This document shows positions 46,841-57,584 of a stretch of 64,000 bases of DNA, in pieces. Every line of letters starts with the position of its first letter. Position 1 is the first letter of the stretch. The stretch is from assembly GCA_016169945.1 (NCBI GenBank), contig JADLSH010000377.1:1976001-2040000 (forward strand), given 5' to 3'. Under the pieces are notes generated by a model. It was not told the DNA's origin, made no database searches, and saw only the letters and a program-made list of their open reading frames with translations. Source of the DNA: Trachythela sp. YZ-2020 (lineage: Eukaryota; Cnidaria; Anthozoa; Malacalcyonacea; Clavulariidae). A program made the translations under genes and the position numbers.

Positions 46841-47995
46841 TAGGTCGAAGATCCGAGGATATATCTGTTACTGGAGTTGTCTTTGGGACTGGAATAACAT
46901 TTGCTTCTTTCCACCGCCTTGGGACCTGTGCCTGTTTAATAGAGTTGTTAAATATAATTGCCACAGGTTCAGAGAGCTCCATGGAAAAATTATTGAGAAA
47001 CCAATTCGGTATACCACTGGACCAGGTGCTTTCTTGGATTTAATTTTCTTTAGATGGGATTCAGTAGCAAAGTCAGATATAGCGTAGGGGTCCCTGGATT
47101 CTTCAATAGGAATTCTTTCATACTCTGATAGGGGAGGTAGTGGTTGGGTGGCAGCAATAAATGCATTTTTAACTGCGGACGCTAGTGCTTTTCCTTGTAA
47201 GACGATTCCATTGACCTCAGCAGAATTGAAAACTGCTTTTGAAGAAGAGGCAGCTACATTTTTTATTGCACTCCACAATTTTTTTGGCTTTGAATTTTTT
47301 AAATGGCTCACTTGAGATTCATAAAAATTAAATTTAGCTTGCTTGATCACACAATTATTGGTATATTCTAATTCAAATTTTGGTAGCTGTATTGGTGCGA
47401 TAAAGTTAATCAAGTGGATGTAACATGGTTGACATATGATCTGATTGACCAACAGCGGGAAGAATATCTGGTTCTTTTTACCAACGCTTTATATTGGTAA
47501 GTATTAAATCCAAAGTCGTGTTTCCACGAGTTGGTTTCTTAACAATTTGCTTAACAGATGAATTTCTACAAAGTCGTTTAGTGTCAAACTGATTAAAGTC
47601 GCCCGTAACGATGACACCTGCTCTAGGGTATTGCAATAAGATTTTGTCCAAAGAGGCAATCATGTACTTATATAGTTCGTTACTATCTGCTAGAGGTGGG
47701 TTGTATATCACACAAACAATAACACATGAAATTTCTCTTGGAAGTCGGTAAGGTCTGAGTTTTACCCACAAACACTCATGGTTAGGGCAGCCAAGATTTG
47801 AAAGCGTCACGAAAGGGATTGAAGATTTAACAAATGCACAAACTCCTTCACTCCGTTTCTCGCCGCGGTCGTTTCGAACTCAGTTATAGCCCTGTATATT
47901 TACACAGCTATCAGGAACATTTCAATTCAACCAAGTCTCTGTTATTCCAGCGAGATCTACTCACTGATCTAATAGTAGACTGGATAAGCCACATT
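46841..47995 (-). mobile_element. LINE copy A, endonuclease and RT start
   Basis: Minus-strand LINE with endonuclease (ITETWLN near 47940, VIYNPP near 47705, VTGDFNQFD near 47595, TLDLILTN near 47500). It runs through the linker to the first RT motifs (KKAPGP near 47030, NVIPVPKTTPV near 46880). It stops at the hairpin. Same family as copy B, and the shared linker shows two separate insertions. Confidence 0.84.
46868..47810 (-). pseudogene. LINE endonuclease and RT N-terminus (copy A)
   Basis: 47810-47478 is the open C-terminal half of the AP endonuclease domain. 47452-46868 is the linker (KPKKLWSAIKNVA) and start of RT (LKKIKSKKAPGP). Stops and frame changes lie between them and upstream, near 47880-47950. 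It cannot encode a complete enzyme. Confidence 0.82.
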
Positions 47996-48810
47996 ATATA
48001 ATTATGCGAAAATCACTTCCGGGGATCACGGAGTGATACACATTTATATAGAAATATGTGGCGGACAACTGGACAAGGTGAACGAACGGGAATTTTCGCA
48101 AATTTAAGACACTTCGCGACCATGTACTAACCTCATCGCTCTACCATGGATAAAAGATGTTATGTTAATGCTTTTAAAACTAAAATTATCTAGATTGCTC
48201 TAAAATATCGGCATTTGGGTTCGTTCAAAGTTGACCTAGCGGGAATAATATTTTATCGCCAGGATCATATGAGAAGACAATTTCTAGTTTGCTTTCGAAA
48301 GATGGAGGCAGAATAAGATCTACTCTACTCAAAAATACCTTGAAAGTAAAGTAAATAATTGGTTTTATCATATATGTTTAATCTTGATCAACAAGAGGTT
48401 TTCAATTCCCCCAAATGACCAAGCCTTTACAAATATACTTTTCAGTCTGTATAGATATTTGTACATGTTAGTTGTTCACAGTACTTGTTTGCATTTATTA
48501 TACTTAAAACTGGATGGCAACCCAAATTTAGCCTTTTGCGGAGTATTAAATCTACTTAATGTAGCAGTTGCACTTTGAATAGGACAATAGGAGCCATAAA
48601 ATTATTTAAAATGCGGAGTGTATTCGAGAGTGTATTCATGATTAAATATCTATAAATTAAGTAAATATAAGAACAAGGAAATAAATGTAAAGGATGCCCA
48701 GAGACAAGATTTGCCATATTGAAGTTGTAGTAAAATTCTCTCTAGGATAAGTTAATATAAACACAAAGTTAAGAATACAACTTATTAAAGGACACGAATG
48801 ATGGCTTGCC

Positions 48811-49290
48811 ATGCCTGTAAGTCAATGGCCCACTCTTGCCCACTCATTAGGAATTGAACAAATAGGTCAAGTTTGGAATAGAGAATATTCAAAACGAATA
48901 CTCATAACTATTCATTTCTTAAGAAGGATTTATAGTAAATTTAAAACAATTAGCTTGCCCTCAACACATCAATCCCAAGCAGTAATTTTTGCAGGTAAAA
49001 TTGTCAAGTCATTACCAGGAGAATATAGTATTCTGGCAATAGACAGAGAATGCATATTCTATGCTAGCCTTGGCCAATTACTGGAGAAACAGTCACTTGA
49101 AATTTTTATCCCCCATTTACACGAGCCCGGACTGATCTTCAACCCGGGTTGGAAGACCCCATGGGGCTTTTTTTATTGCATACACATTATAACCCGGGTT
49201 GGCTGCAACCCTATGGCTGCAACACTGGAGTCCGGATATTTGTTTTCAACCCAGACCAGCTTGAACCAACCCTGGTTGACATTCAATTGA
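48811..49290 (+). CDS. Unrecognised ORF in the long-TIR element
   Basis: About 159 residues, starting MPVSQWPTLAHSLG and including KIVKSLPGEYSILAIDREC. I know no family for it. The first about 110 residues look protein-like, with mixed composition. The rest crosses a low-complexity patch with two copies of aacccgggttgg (near 49142 and 49191) and may not be coding. A donor-like aggtaaaattg near 48995 leaves splicing possible. Confidence 0.35.
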   Translation: MPVSQWPTLAHSLGIEQIGQVWNREYSKRILITIHFLRRIYSKFKTISLPSTHQSQAVIFAGKIVKSLPGEYSILAIDRECIFYASLGQLLEKQSLEIFIPHLHEPGLIFNPGWKTPWGFFYCIHIITRVGCNPMAATLESGYLFSTQTSLNQPWLTFN

Positions 49291-49399
49291 GGTTGTGTTA
49301 TTTTTCTGTTCATAACTCTTTCATTACACACTATTTTGCTGATACACATGTGTCGAACCTTTCTACCATCCCCCGTATCAGCCTGGTGTCCATGATCAG

Positions 49400-49615
49400 T
49401 TGTGCTGTTTTGACAATGTCAAGAAGGGAGCTGATATAACATGGTGTCAGTACATCTTTGCATTCAGTAAACTGATTTGCATACATACAGCACAAACTGA
49501 CAAAACACATGAAGAGAGATCCAGACTATTTTGCATCAGTGACCATGACTTGGTCGTGACAACTGAACCAAATGGAAACAAGGCTCAAGTGTATAAATGG
49601 GGCATAAAAGAGTAG
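49400..49615 (+). CDS. Unrecognised ORF, possible second exon
   Basis: 71 residues ending RLFCISDHDLVVTTEPNGN..VYKWGIKE and a stop. It may continue the ORF at 48811 after an intron or frame change. An acceptor-like tag lies nearby but is not convincing. No domain recognised. Confidence 0.3.
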   Translation: MCCFDNVKKGADITWCQYIFAFSKLICIHTAQTDKTHEERSRLFCISDHDLVVTTEPNGNKAQVYKWGIKE

Positions 49616-51009
49616 TGTTTCTTTTGGAAACTGCAGGCAAATGCTGGGAGTTGGTGGAAATAACTGGAAAATTGGTTATTTTTACAATAACAAATGAAAT
49701 AACAATATATTTTAAGCAAATTTTTATATTTAAAAAATAATGAAGGACACACTCTGCATTTAAGATCAATTTCATGGTTGCAAGTTCAAAATTCGGCTGA
49801 TTTATAAACGTAGATTCACTCCACAAAAGGCTATATTTGGGCATAGTCTAGGACCTGTATAGGAGTTTGTATGCGTTTCATTTACCACAGGCAATCTCAA
49901 CTGTTTTAGGGTAAAATGACCATGGCGGTCAACATGGCATATGTGCCAAAACCTGAATCCGGGACGAAAGTCCTGAAAATGACCCCGCCCTGAAACGGCA
50001 GTGCCGACATAGCTCTAACTTCCGAAAAGCAGAAGCGACAGCCTTTCTGAAGTGCTTATAGTGTTTAGAAGGTTGCTTTTAGGGGTAGTTATTGGAAGGA
50101 AAAATTTGTCTAAGTATAATATGTTACAAGAAAATGACCATGCACCACCCCAGGTCAACTGTTAATTATCCATTAAATAACTAATATACCTGGCAGAGAT
50201 TAAATTTTCTTATTTCCTAACAATTTTTATCATGGGATGAAAAACTATGCTTAATTTAATATAATTATTGTAGATTTCATAAGGATTGACATTGTTTTGT
50301 TTAAATATAATACATTTTATTTCACTTACCCCCCACCAAAACACGATTTCAGCCATATTTTGCCGTCTTGTTTGCTTTTTATCGCCGAGTCTCGCAAGTA
50401 TCATCCAATTGTTGTACTTTTACATAATGATAGATGGCTAAAGAGGATTTCAACCAAGTTTCGTCAAGTTTTGAAGCAGTGCAGTGTATTTTATCTTCGA
50501 TATTGTGTCCTTCGATATTTCGTCAAATAGCGGCCATTGCAATGCCTCGTCGTTTCTCTTCCCGATAAATGCCACTTATTCGTCTTCATATGTATTTAGA
50601 TTACAGTACCCAAGAGTACTTCATTGTAGAATAGTCCCAATCGAAAAACTAGAGTAGTATAGTCGTACTTGAAAGGAAAAAACCTCCCATAACAAATTTA
50701 GGATCAGAATCAAAGACACAAGTTTAAAAATAATTTGAAAGTCACGCGCAATCTTCGCGAAAACTCCTCGTGGGCTACTTGACAGGGGGGGCAATATTTT
50801 CACGAAACGCTGGTTTGCCACCACAGAACCCTGTAAATATATTATATTTTTATGATTTATGAAAAAAACAATAAATATTTGCGTATTTTCTATTGTTTTT
50901 ATCATAAATCATAAAAATACAATAAATATAATATATTTACTGTTTTATAGTATAGTAAATCAAAACAAGTACTATTAAACATGTATTGTACAAATATCTA
51001 TACAGGCTT
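49616..51009. other. No gene seen
   Basis: Interior of the long-TIR element without ORFs of note. A local inverted repeat, ataaatattatatttttatgat / atcataaaaatacaataaata, lies at about 50833-50935. Confidence 0.4.
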
Positions 51010-51315
51010 CAAGCATCAAGATTAAACATATATGATAAAACAAAATTACTTACTTTCCTTTCAAGGTATTTTTGAGTAGAGTAGATCTTATTCTGCCTCC
51101 ATATTTGGAAAGCAAACTAGAAATTGTCTTCTCGTATGATCGTGGCGATAAAATATTATTCCCGCAAGGACAACTTTGAACGAACACAAATGCCGATATT
51201 TTAGAGCAATCTAGATCATTTTAGTTTTAAAAGCATTAACATAACATATTTTATCCATGGTAGAGCGATGAGGTTAGTACATGGTCGCGAAGTGTCTTAA
51301 ATTTGCGAAAATTCC

Positions 51316-52086
51316 TTTGGGAGCTGGATAATTCTAACTGGGGCAGGATTATTTAAAGGTTTTTTATTTATGGGTATTTCAATTAAGTTCAGGTGAGTAA
51401 CTTGTCTCTTCTTTACTTTCAGATTTATTTGAGTGTTACAGATACGCGAAGTAATTCGAACTGGCATTTTCAGTTCTTTGTCAGTCGAGATACTATACTG
51501 AGATGAACCAACCACTCCAGGGAGTGGTGCCGATAACCTGTCCAGCAGCATTAGTCAACATACTAATACTAGTCCCAGTCTCACTGCACCTCACCTTGGT
51601 ATAAGTGTACCTACCAGTACAAGTGCTCCACAACAAAATCCAGCAAGTTTGTCCCGCCACCTATGTACCAGTACAGCCTCATTTCACTTCCCTCCACCTT
51701 CCCATGATAAGTTTTCCTCAACAAATTTTGATCAGCTTATACCAACACTATAGCAACCCCCTAACACTCCCTGGAATAAGTATCATTCCCTCTGTAAATG
51801 TACCAAACAAAATTTAACAAGCTTACACCATCAACTAAGTACCAGTACTACCCCTCCACATTTCTCAGTACCTGTCAATCCCAGCACAGTAACACCTCAG
51901 CAATGTTTGACTAGCACACACCCAAGCGACGACCCCACCCTAGCTCAGTATGGTATGACCACGAATCTTAACACCAATGCACCCCACAGAATTTAGTGAG
52001 TTCTTCACAGTCAAGTATGTTTTCGACAGTGTGACCCTTAGTGCTCCTGCTACCTGTCATTCAACTATAATCCACCACATGTTCAC
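51316..52086 (+). other. Pro/Ser/Thr-rich region before BEL/Pao gag
   Basis: Plus-strand frames are rich in Ser, Thr, Pro and Gln codons (agtacaagtgctcc, accagtac words). This could be a low-complexity N-terminus of the gag that follows, but stops break it. No LTR was found. Confidence 0.35.
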
Positions 52087-54785
52087 ATGACTTTTCCTAC
52101 TCCTCATGTAAGCGGAACATATGTTGTTAACTCCACCATAGTCCCAACCTATTCAATTGACCGACAGCAAACACTTCATCTTATGCAATATCCCACGGGT
52201 TTGGATCCTCGGATCCAGGCAAAGAAAATGACATTGGCATTATTCAATGGTCACAGAAAGACTGGCCAGAATTTAAAGCGCTTTGGAAATCGGTGGCAGA
52301 AACGGCGTATCAAAACAAGACAACCCTAGCTCATGAGCTCAAAAGATCCTTAAAGGCCGAAGCAAGCAAACTAATAAGATCAGTGTGTGTTACAAGACCT
52401 GAAGCTTATGATGTTATGTGGCGGAAGTTAGAATGTTATTACGAAGATGTTGGTGCCAACGTCCAGGCGGCTTCAGAAAATTTGCATAAATTAAAGGCAG
52501 TGTCAGACGATGACTACAAAGGCTTAATAGAACTTGTGGATGAAGTTGAATTAGCCTATTGTCAACTGGAAGAGCTAGGAAACTTGAACATTCTGACAAT
52601 CAGAGATGTTGATTTCATCACCGAACTGTTGCCTTGTCATTTGAAGGGTGAATGGCAACGAAAGTACAGAGCCACGACTTCCAGTGAGAAGGTGCATCCA
52701 TTTATCCTCTTCAAGAAGTTCTCAGGAGGTGAACGAGAAGCTTTTGCTTGAATAGCTGAAGTTCAGTCAAAAAGAAAGAGAAATGAATTTCCCAAGAATG
52801 ACCGACGAAAGCAACAAGGTTATTATGGGGGAACGCAAAGACAACATCAGTTACTCAACATCATCAGTTACTCTGCGAATCCAAGAGTCGTAAAGAGAAA
52901 GTTCAAGAGTTCACATTACGGAAAAAGTCTGGTAAAAGGGTAACTATAACTGCGTATGGAATGGATCAAATTTCCGGTCCAATGAGCAAACTAGATTATG
53001 AAGTTCTTAAGAACCTATTTGCAGAGTATGACTCTGAGTCTCTACAGAGAAAATCAAGACATGTCGATGTCCTCCTCGGATGTGATTTCTTTGGTCTACA
53101 TCCTAAACAAGAAGAACACGGTATGGGGAGAATCTAAGCATAATGAGTGGTGTGTTAGCAATCTGTCTTCAGGGCACTCACCCAGAACTGATTGACGGAA
53201 TTGAGCATGACTCAAACCTCGTGAAGGTGATCCATGACGTGAAAGTTAAAGTGGAAACGTATAAAGTTCAACTCGATACACACCTGGAATTTATGCCAAC
53301 ATCGCTGGCCCCATGTCTGCTGATTGGTCAAGACCAAGGTCTCTGCAACTTGACAAACACCATTCATTTAATATCGAATAAGCGAGAAGAAAAACATATT
53401 GGAAAGTTCATCGAGGGTGAAGAGCTTGAAACAGAGACAAGACCCCGTTCTGGATGAACAGTGGGCAAGCACATGCAAAGAGCAGATGAATGATATAGTA
53501 CAGCCCAAATTAGCACGTCATCTTACGGCCCAGGAGATCCAGGAGTGGAAAGGTCCTGTGTTCTACATATTTCACTTGGCAGTGCTCAACCCTAAGTCAC
53601 ACTCCAAGCCCGTTCGCATGGTATTTAACTCCAGTCAAATCTATAAGAGAGTGACGTTGAATTACTGTTTGGCCAAAGGACCAGATTGTTACATGAATAA
53701 TCTGATCGGCATCCTGCTACGTTGGCGAGAAGAAGCTGTGGCAGTAGTTGGTGATATCAGAAAAATGTTCAACTCTGTTTTCTTGAAATAATTGGAGAAG
53801 CATTGGCATCATTTTCTCTGGCGAGATATTGAACTTGATCGACCACCAAATGTTTTCATGATTGAAGTGTCAATATGGGGACACGCTAGCACCAGCCATT
53901 AGTATGGAAGCAATTTACAAGACAGCGGACCGATTCAAAGAGGACAGCTGGGAAGCTGCTGAACTATTGAAGAAATTAAGTTACGTTGACGATCTTATTG
54001 ACTCTCGTCCAACTCTGTGTTGTGCTCTAAAAGTTGCGAAAGAAACGGAGAACATGCTAGCGAAAGGTGGATTTTCGGTAAAATGCTGGCAGTTTCGTGA
54101 AGAAAGCCCAAGTCATGTTCAAGAAACATTTCGCGAAGAAAATTAAAGAGAAGGAACCGGTAAATCGTTAAGTATGCTTGAAAGAACAGACGCAAACCTA
54201 CGTGTACTCGGCCTTGGATGGGATTCTCGAAGGGATACAATATTTATGAAGTTACGGTAAATTTCAGCAAGAAAAGGCGTGGAATACGCACCGGCGCAAA
54301 TTTTAAAGAAATTGATTTGCCAAAGTAATTGCCGGACGTCTTGACAAAACGAACAGTGCTTCAGCAAGTGACGAAAATCTACGACCCACTCGGTCTTGTA
54401 TGGCCTTTCACATTGTTAGCAAAAGTATGGTCACGAAACCTTGACTGGGATGCACCGCTTTCAGCCACCTTACTGCTAAATCGCTTCGTTTTTTTACTAC
54501 GTTGTTCAAGCTCGAACAGTTACGGTTCTCTCGTCGTTTACGACCTGAAGATGCCGTTGGTCGCCCGCGACTCATAATTATTAGCGATGGGAGTGATCTA
54601 GCCTATGGTTATGCTGCCTATATCAGATGGATCTTGAAAAACGGACTGTATTGATGTCAACTGATTATGACTAAATGCCGGATCGATCCCATAAACAAGT
54701 TGTCCACTCCGCAAATGGAATTGAATGCTGCAGTGGTGTCCAAACGAGTGTGGAAGGTGATCGAAGTAAAAAAGCAGTTTGATTA
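52087..54785 (+). mobile_element. BEL/Pao element, decayed, no LTR seen
   Basis: Plus-strand gag, protease and RT frames in BEL/Pao order, ending in the RNase H start at about 54785, where a minus-strand LINE tail takes over. No integrase and no flanking LTR in the window. Clearly a different family from the copy at 4428-9611. Confidence 0.82.
52087..54785 (+). pseudogene. BEL/Pao gag-protease-RT remnant
   Basis: Gag with ALFNGHRK and a DUF1759-like helical part (YDVMWRKLECYYEDVG, 52293-52751). The protease-side fragments include DVLLGCDFFGLHP (53060-53110) and CLLIGQDQGL (53310-53345). RT pieces: PVRMVFNSSQIYKRV near 53610, VVGDIRKMFN near 53745, the catalytic YVDDLIDS near 53983 and KIYDPLGLVWPFTLLAK near 54380. 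The last piece is a DGSDLAYGYAAY RNase H start near 54585. At least seven stops or frame changes. Non-functional. Confidence 0.82.
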
Positions 54786-55205
54786 TAGATAGAGTATATT
54801 TTTATTCAGGATAAACACTTCAGAAAATACATCTGTTATCAATGTGTGTCCTGACTGAATTCTAAATATATTAAATAACTATACTAAATTACTATATATT
54901 ATAACATTGAAGATTTATACTAGAGAAAATCCTTAACTCTGTTAACAAAACTGTTAAAGTTGGATACCTTTCTAATGTCAGTTTGAAGATCATTATAGGT
55001 TTTTGCGCCCATATAATAAAAATAATTTCTGGCATATTCGGTATGTATCTTAGGTAATAGAATCAAGCAAGATGCATTTCTTGTGCCCATGCCATGATAA
55101 TTTATCTTGAAATAACTAACAAAATTATTGGGTACAAATCCATCCAAGCATTTACGAACAAAAATACATGCTCTACGTTTGTTCAAACTTTCAACTGAAG
55201 AAACA
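54786..55205 (-). mobile_element. LINE 3' fragment
   Basis: Minus strand 55186-54920 encodes the RT C-terminus: RRACIFVRKCLDGFVP, GTRNAS and a YNDLQTDIRKVSNFNSF ending with a stop. A 3' UTR follows to about 54786. 5'-truncated. It interrupts the BEL/Pao element. Confidence 0.8.
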
Positions 55206-55310
55206 GAAACAGTAGGATCTTGACAAAGGAGGACTGACCGCTTATACCGTCATGCTTTGCGCCACACTATATTATCAAACGCGCCAGCATGCGAAGTGTC
55301 ATTTTCAAAG

Positions 55311-56644
55311 ATGGACGCTTTGGGCGAACATGAAAGTCGAGCGGAGATTTTTCAAGATTCGACTATTTTATACCTTCATTGTGTTGATACACAATATCCA
55401 TTACAGCTTAAAATTGCCGGCTTACCACTATTGAGGATGGATGGTTATTTTTGTCACTTCAGCTTCATGAATTCGTTGTCAAATCGGCGAATTTGTATTT
55501 TGCCAAACAGCGCTGAACTTCTAAGGAAAATCGATGGAGTAAATTCACCCTGTATTATAAATGTGACTTCCAGTGTTGTATTCAAGGTGAGTTACATTTT
55601 ATTTACTGTGTTTGTTCGCAATAAATAAAAAGGATATAAACGTTTATTTGATTTTGTATTTTGCCAGTGAGCTACAAAATGACAAATGGCATGTTTATAC
55701 TGCATTTTGTTTATTGGTGTCGCTCAAAAATTGATATTTAATCATATCTGCACTCACGACGTACCCAATGCAAGTACTGTTAGAGTTTAAAAAATGACTT
55801 ATTGATATGAATTTAGTTTCACGAGGAGGATGTTGCTGGTCAATATGATGAAGTTCTGCTGATTTGGGATTTTGATGTTGATGTGCTTCTATCGACCACT
55901 GCCACTCCATTAGCACCAAAGTACCCACCTGACAATGATGATGAAAACAGTGGTATTTGCCCACTTTTGGACATCACCAGGACAACTTGTAATTGTTCAA
56001 GCTTTCCAATAATTGGCAAGGTCTTAATTGACTTGGCAGATTTTACGGTCCCTGAAACTCAAATGCCAAACAACTTTTCACCAGATCTTGATGATGAATT
56101 TGAAGATCAACTTGATGAAGTGCTGGAACAAAGATTGCCGGACATACACGTAAGTGATATAGACGAACAGGATGCTGATTTGGAACAGAATGACGAACAA
56201 GAACAGAATAATGATCTGGAACAGGATGAAGAACAAGAGATCAATGATGCAGAACAATTTGCTGAATTGATATTCATGAAAGGTACTACTTTTCATGGTC
56301 ACTTTCAGGAAGCATTACATGCTTGCAAACAATTAGTGCTTGAGGGAAATACACCTGAAGTGTCTCTCACTGCTGAGCCAGTTAACAAGCGTGATGAGAA
56401 TGCCATAGTTGTGAAAGCTTTGCTGGGAATATGTAAACCAATTGGATACATTCCAGCAAGAAAACTGCCAAAAGTGACAGATGCAGTGAGAAAAGGGGAA
56501 ATAACATCAGTTGCATTAAACAATGTAATATATAAATATATATATGCAGCTAAGGCCCACAGATATTTTGCAAAAATATTAATTCTTAAAAGAAACAGAT
56601 GGCTACCAGACAGTAAAACATATGAATACAATGATCCAATTTAA
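55311..56644 (+). CDS. HIRAN-domain protein, two exons
   Basis: Exon 1 is 55311-55586 (MDALGEHESRAEIF) with the donor aag|gtgagt. Exon 2 is 55817-56644 after atttag. Both junctions are in phase 0 and the joined frame is open for 367 residues. An acidic, Gln-rich middle (about residues 190-240) is followed by a HIRAN-like domain (about 245-345): FMKGTTFHGHF, LTAEPVNKRDENAIVV, IGYIPARKLPKV. HIRAN domains bind DNA ends and occur in HLTF/Rad5 helicases and in proteins tied to mobile elements. No helicase is present. The gene faces the large gene at 57585-63935 tail to tail, 940 bp apart. An intact frame in this decayed region suggests recent origin or selection. The start ATG is the first in frame within the exon. 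Confidence 0.75.
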
Positions 56645-56880
56645 AGTGCTGCACTTAATATGATTTTTTCTTAATATTTGGGTGATTGGGTCATAGTGGA
56701 TAAGAAATACAATCATGAAATTTTTATAGGAAAAAAGCTTACTATATATTGATCAACTGTTTCACTGTCAAGGTCTCAGATAAGATGTTATCTCCTATAA
56801 ATATATATTTTATTTCATCTTAGAATGACCTAAATATTACACATACAAAAGATCATATTGGGTTTATTAGCATAAATATT
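56645..56880. other. 3' flank of the HIRAN gene
   Basis: AT-rich, no gene. No canonical aataaa was seen close to the stop. Confidence 0.35.
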
Positions 56881-57254
56881 TTAACCCCTTATTAACAGGC
56901 AATGTGCCCAAATATAAACAGGCAATATATAAACGGGCAATGTGCCCTACTTTAGTATTTACTCTGTCTAACACCAGACAATTTTACTCATCAGTTGTAG
57001 AGAACTGGTCGTTAATGGGTTAACAGATCTATCTGCCAATGTGTCTTGTTAACTCATTAGCTGGCAATGCGCCCTACTTTAGTAAATACTCTGTCTAACG
57101 CCAGACGATTTTATTCGTCAGTGGTTGAGTACTTGTCGTTAATGGGTTAATAATGATCACTTATTTATAATGCGCCCTACTTTAGTAAATACTCTGTCTA
57201 ACGCCAGACGATTTTATTCGTCAGTGGTTGAGTACTTGTCGTTAATGGGTTAAT
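56881..57254. repeat. Tandem piggyBac-like MITE units
   Basis: Units start TTAACYC..TTA and end GTTAATGGGTTAA. Unit A is 56881-57023, unit B 57049-57150, and a third partial unit follows at 57170-57254. B and C repeat with a period of 103 bp and are nearly identical (gcgccctactttagtaaat). The ends TTAA-CCC and GGG-TTAA fit piggyBac. A single inverted copy is at 19079-19193. Confidence 0.75.
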
Positions 57255-57284
57255 AATTATCACTTATTTATTGATACCGAGGGA

Positions 57285-57390
57285 AACAGTGAGTTTTGTT
57301 GTGCCGAGACTGTCGATGTTTCCTGAGGTATAGCCGAGGGAAACATCGACGGCTGAGGGGCCACAAAGCTCACCGTTTTCGGAGGTTTTA
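57285..57390. repeat. Imperfect hairpin
   Basis: gagttttgttgtgccgagac..cgatgtttcc is inverted as ggaaacatcgacggctgagg..ccacaaagctc. Probably a small foldback element in the 3' region of the large gene. Confidence 0.55.
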
Positions 57391-57584
57391 GTAAATTTTT
57401 CAGGGGTTTCTGTAAGATTTTGGACCGGTTGCCTCGTTCCAGAACAATGCACATTGTCCAATTGTAAAACAGGAAAATTGAACTCTGACACTTGGCATAT
57501 AACAATAGAATATACTGTACAATTTGGCCTAATTAAATTTTTAAATATCATATGTACAATTTAAACAGCAATATTGACATATTC

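Larger units (their letters stand above)
48089..51315. mobile_element. Element with about 300-bp terminal inverted repeats
   Basis: 48089-48395 and 51010-51315 are inverted copies. They begin ggaattttcgcaaatttaag outside and reach catatatgataaaac inside. They differ by a number of substitutions and small gaps. The 2.6 kb between contain two short plus-strand ORFs I do not recognise. No target duplication was seen at the outer edges. Long TIRs plus an internal ORF suggest a DNA transposon, superfamily unknown. Confidence 0.75.

Noticed and set aside
45983..47995. One continuous LINE from 47995 to 44300
   Set aside because: The linker and RT start occur in both the 46868-47452 and 45430-45975 frames, and a C-terminal piece lies between, so at least two or three copies are present.
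55695..56631. Minus-strand ORFs opposite the HIRAN gene
   Set aside because: Antisense of the acidic repeat region and HIRAN domain, with no recognisable content.
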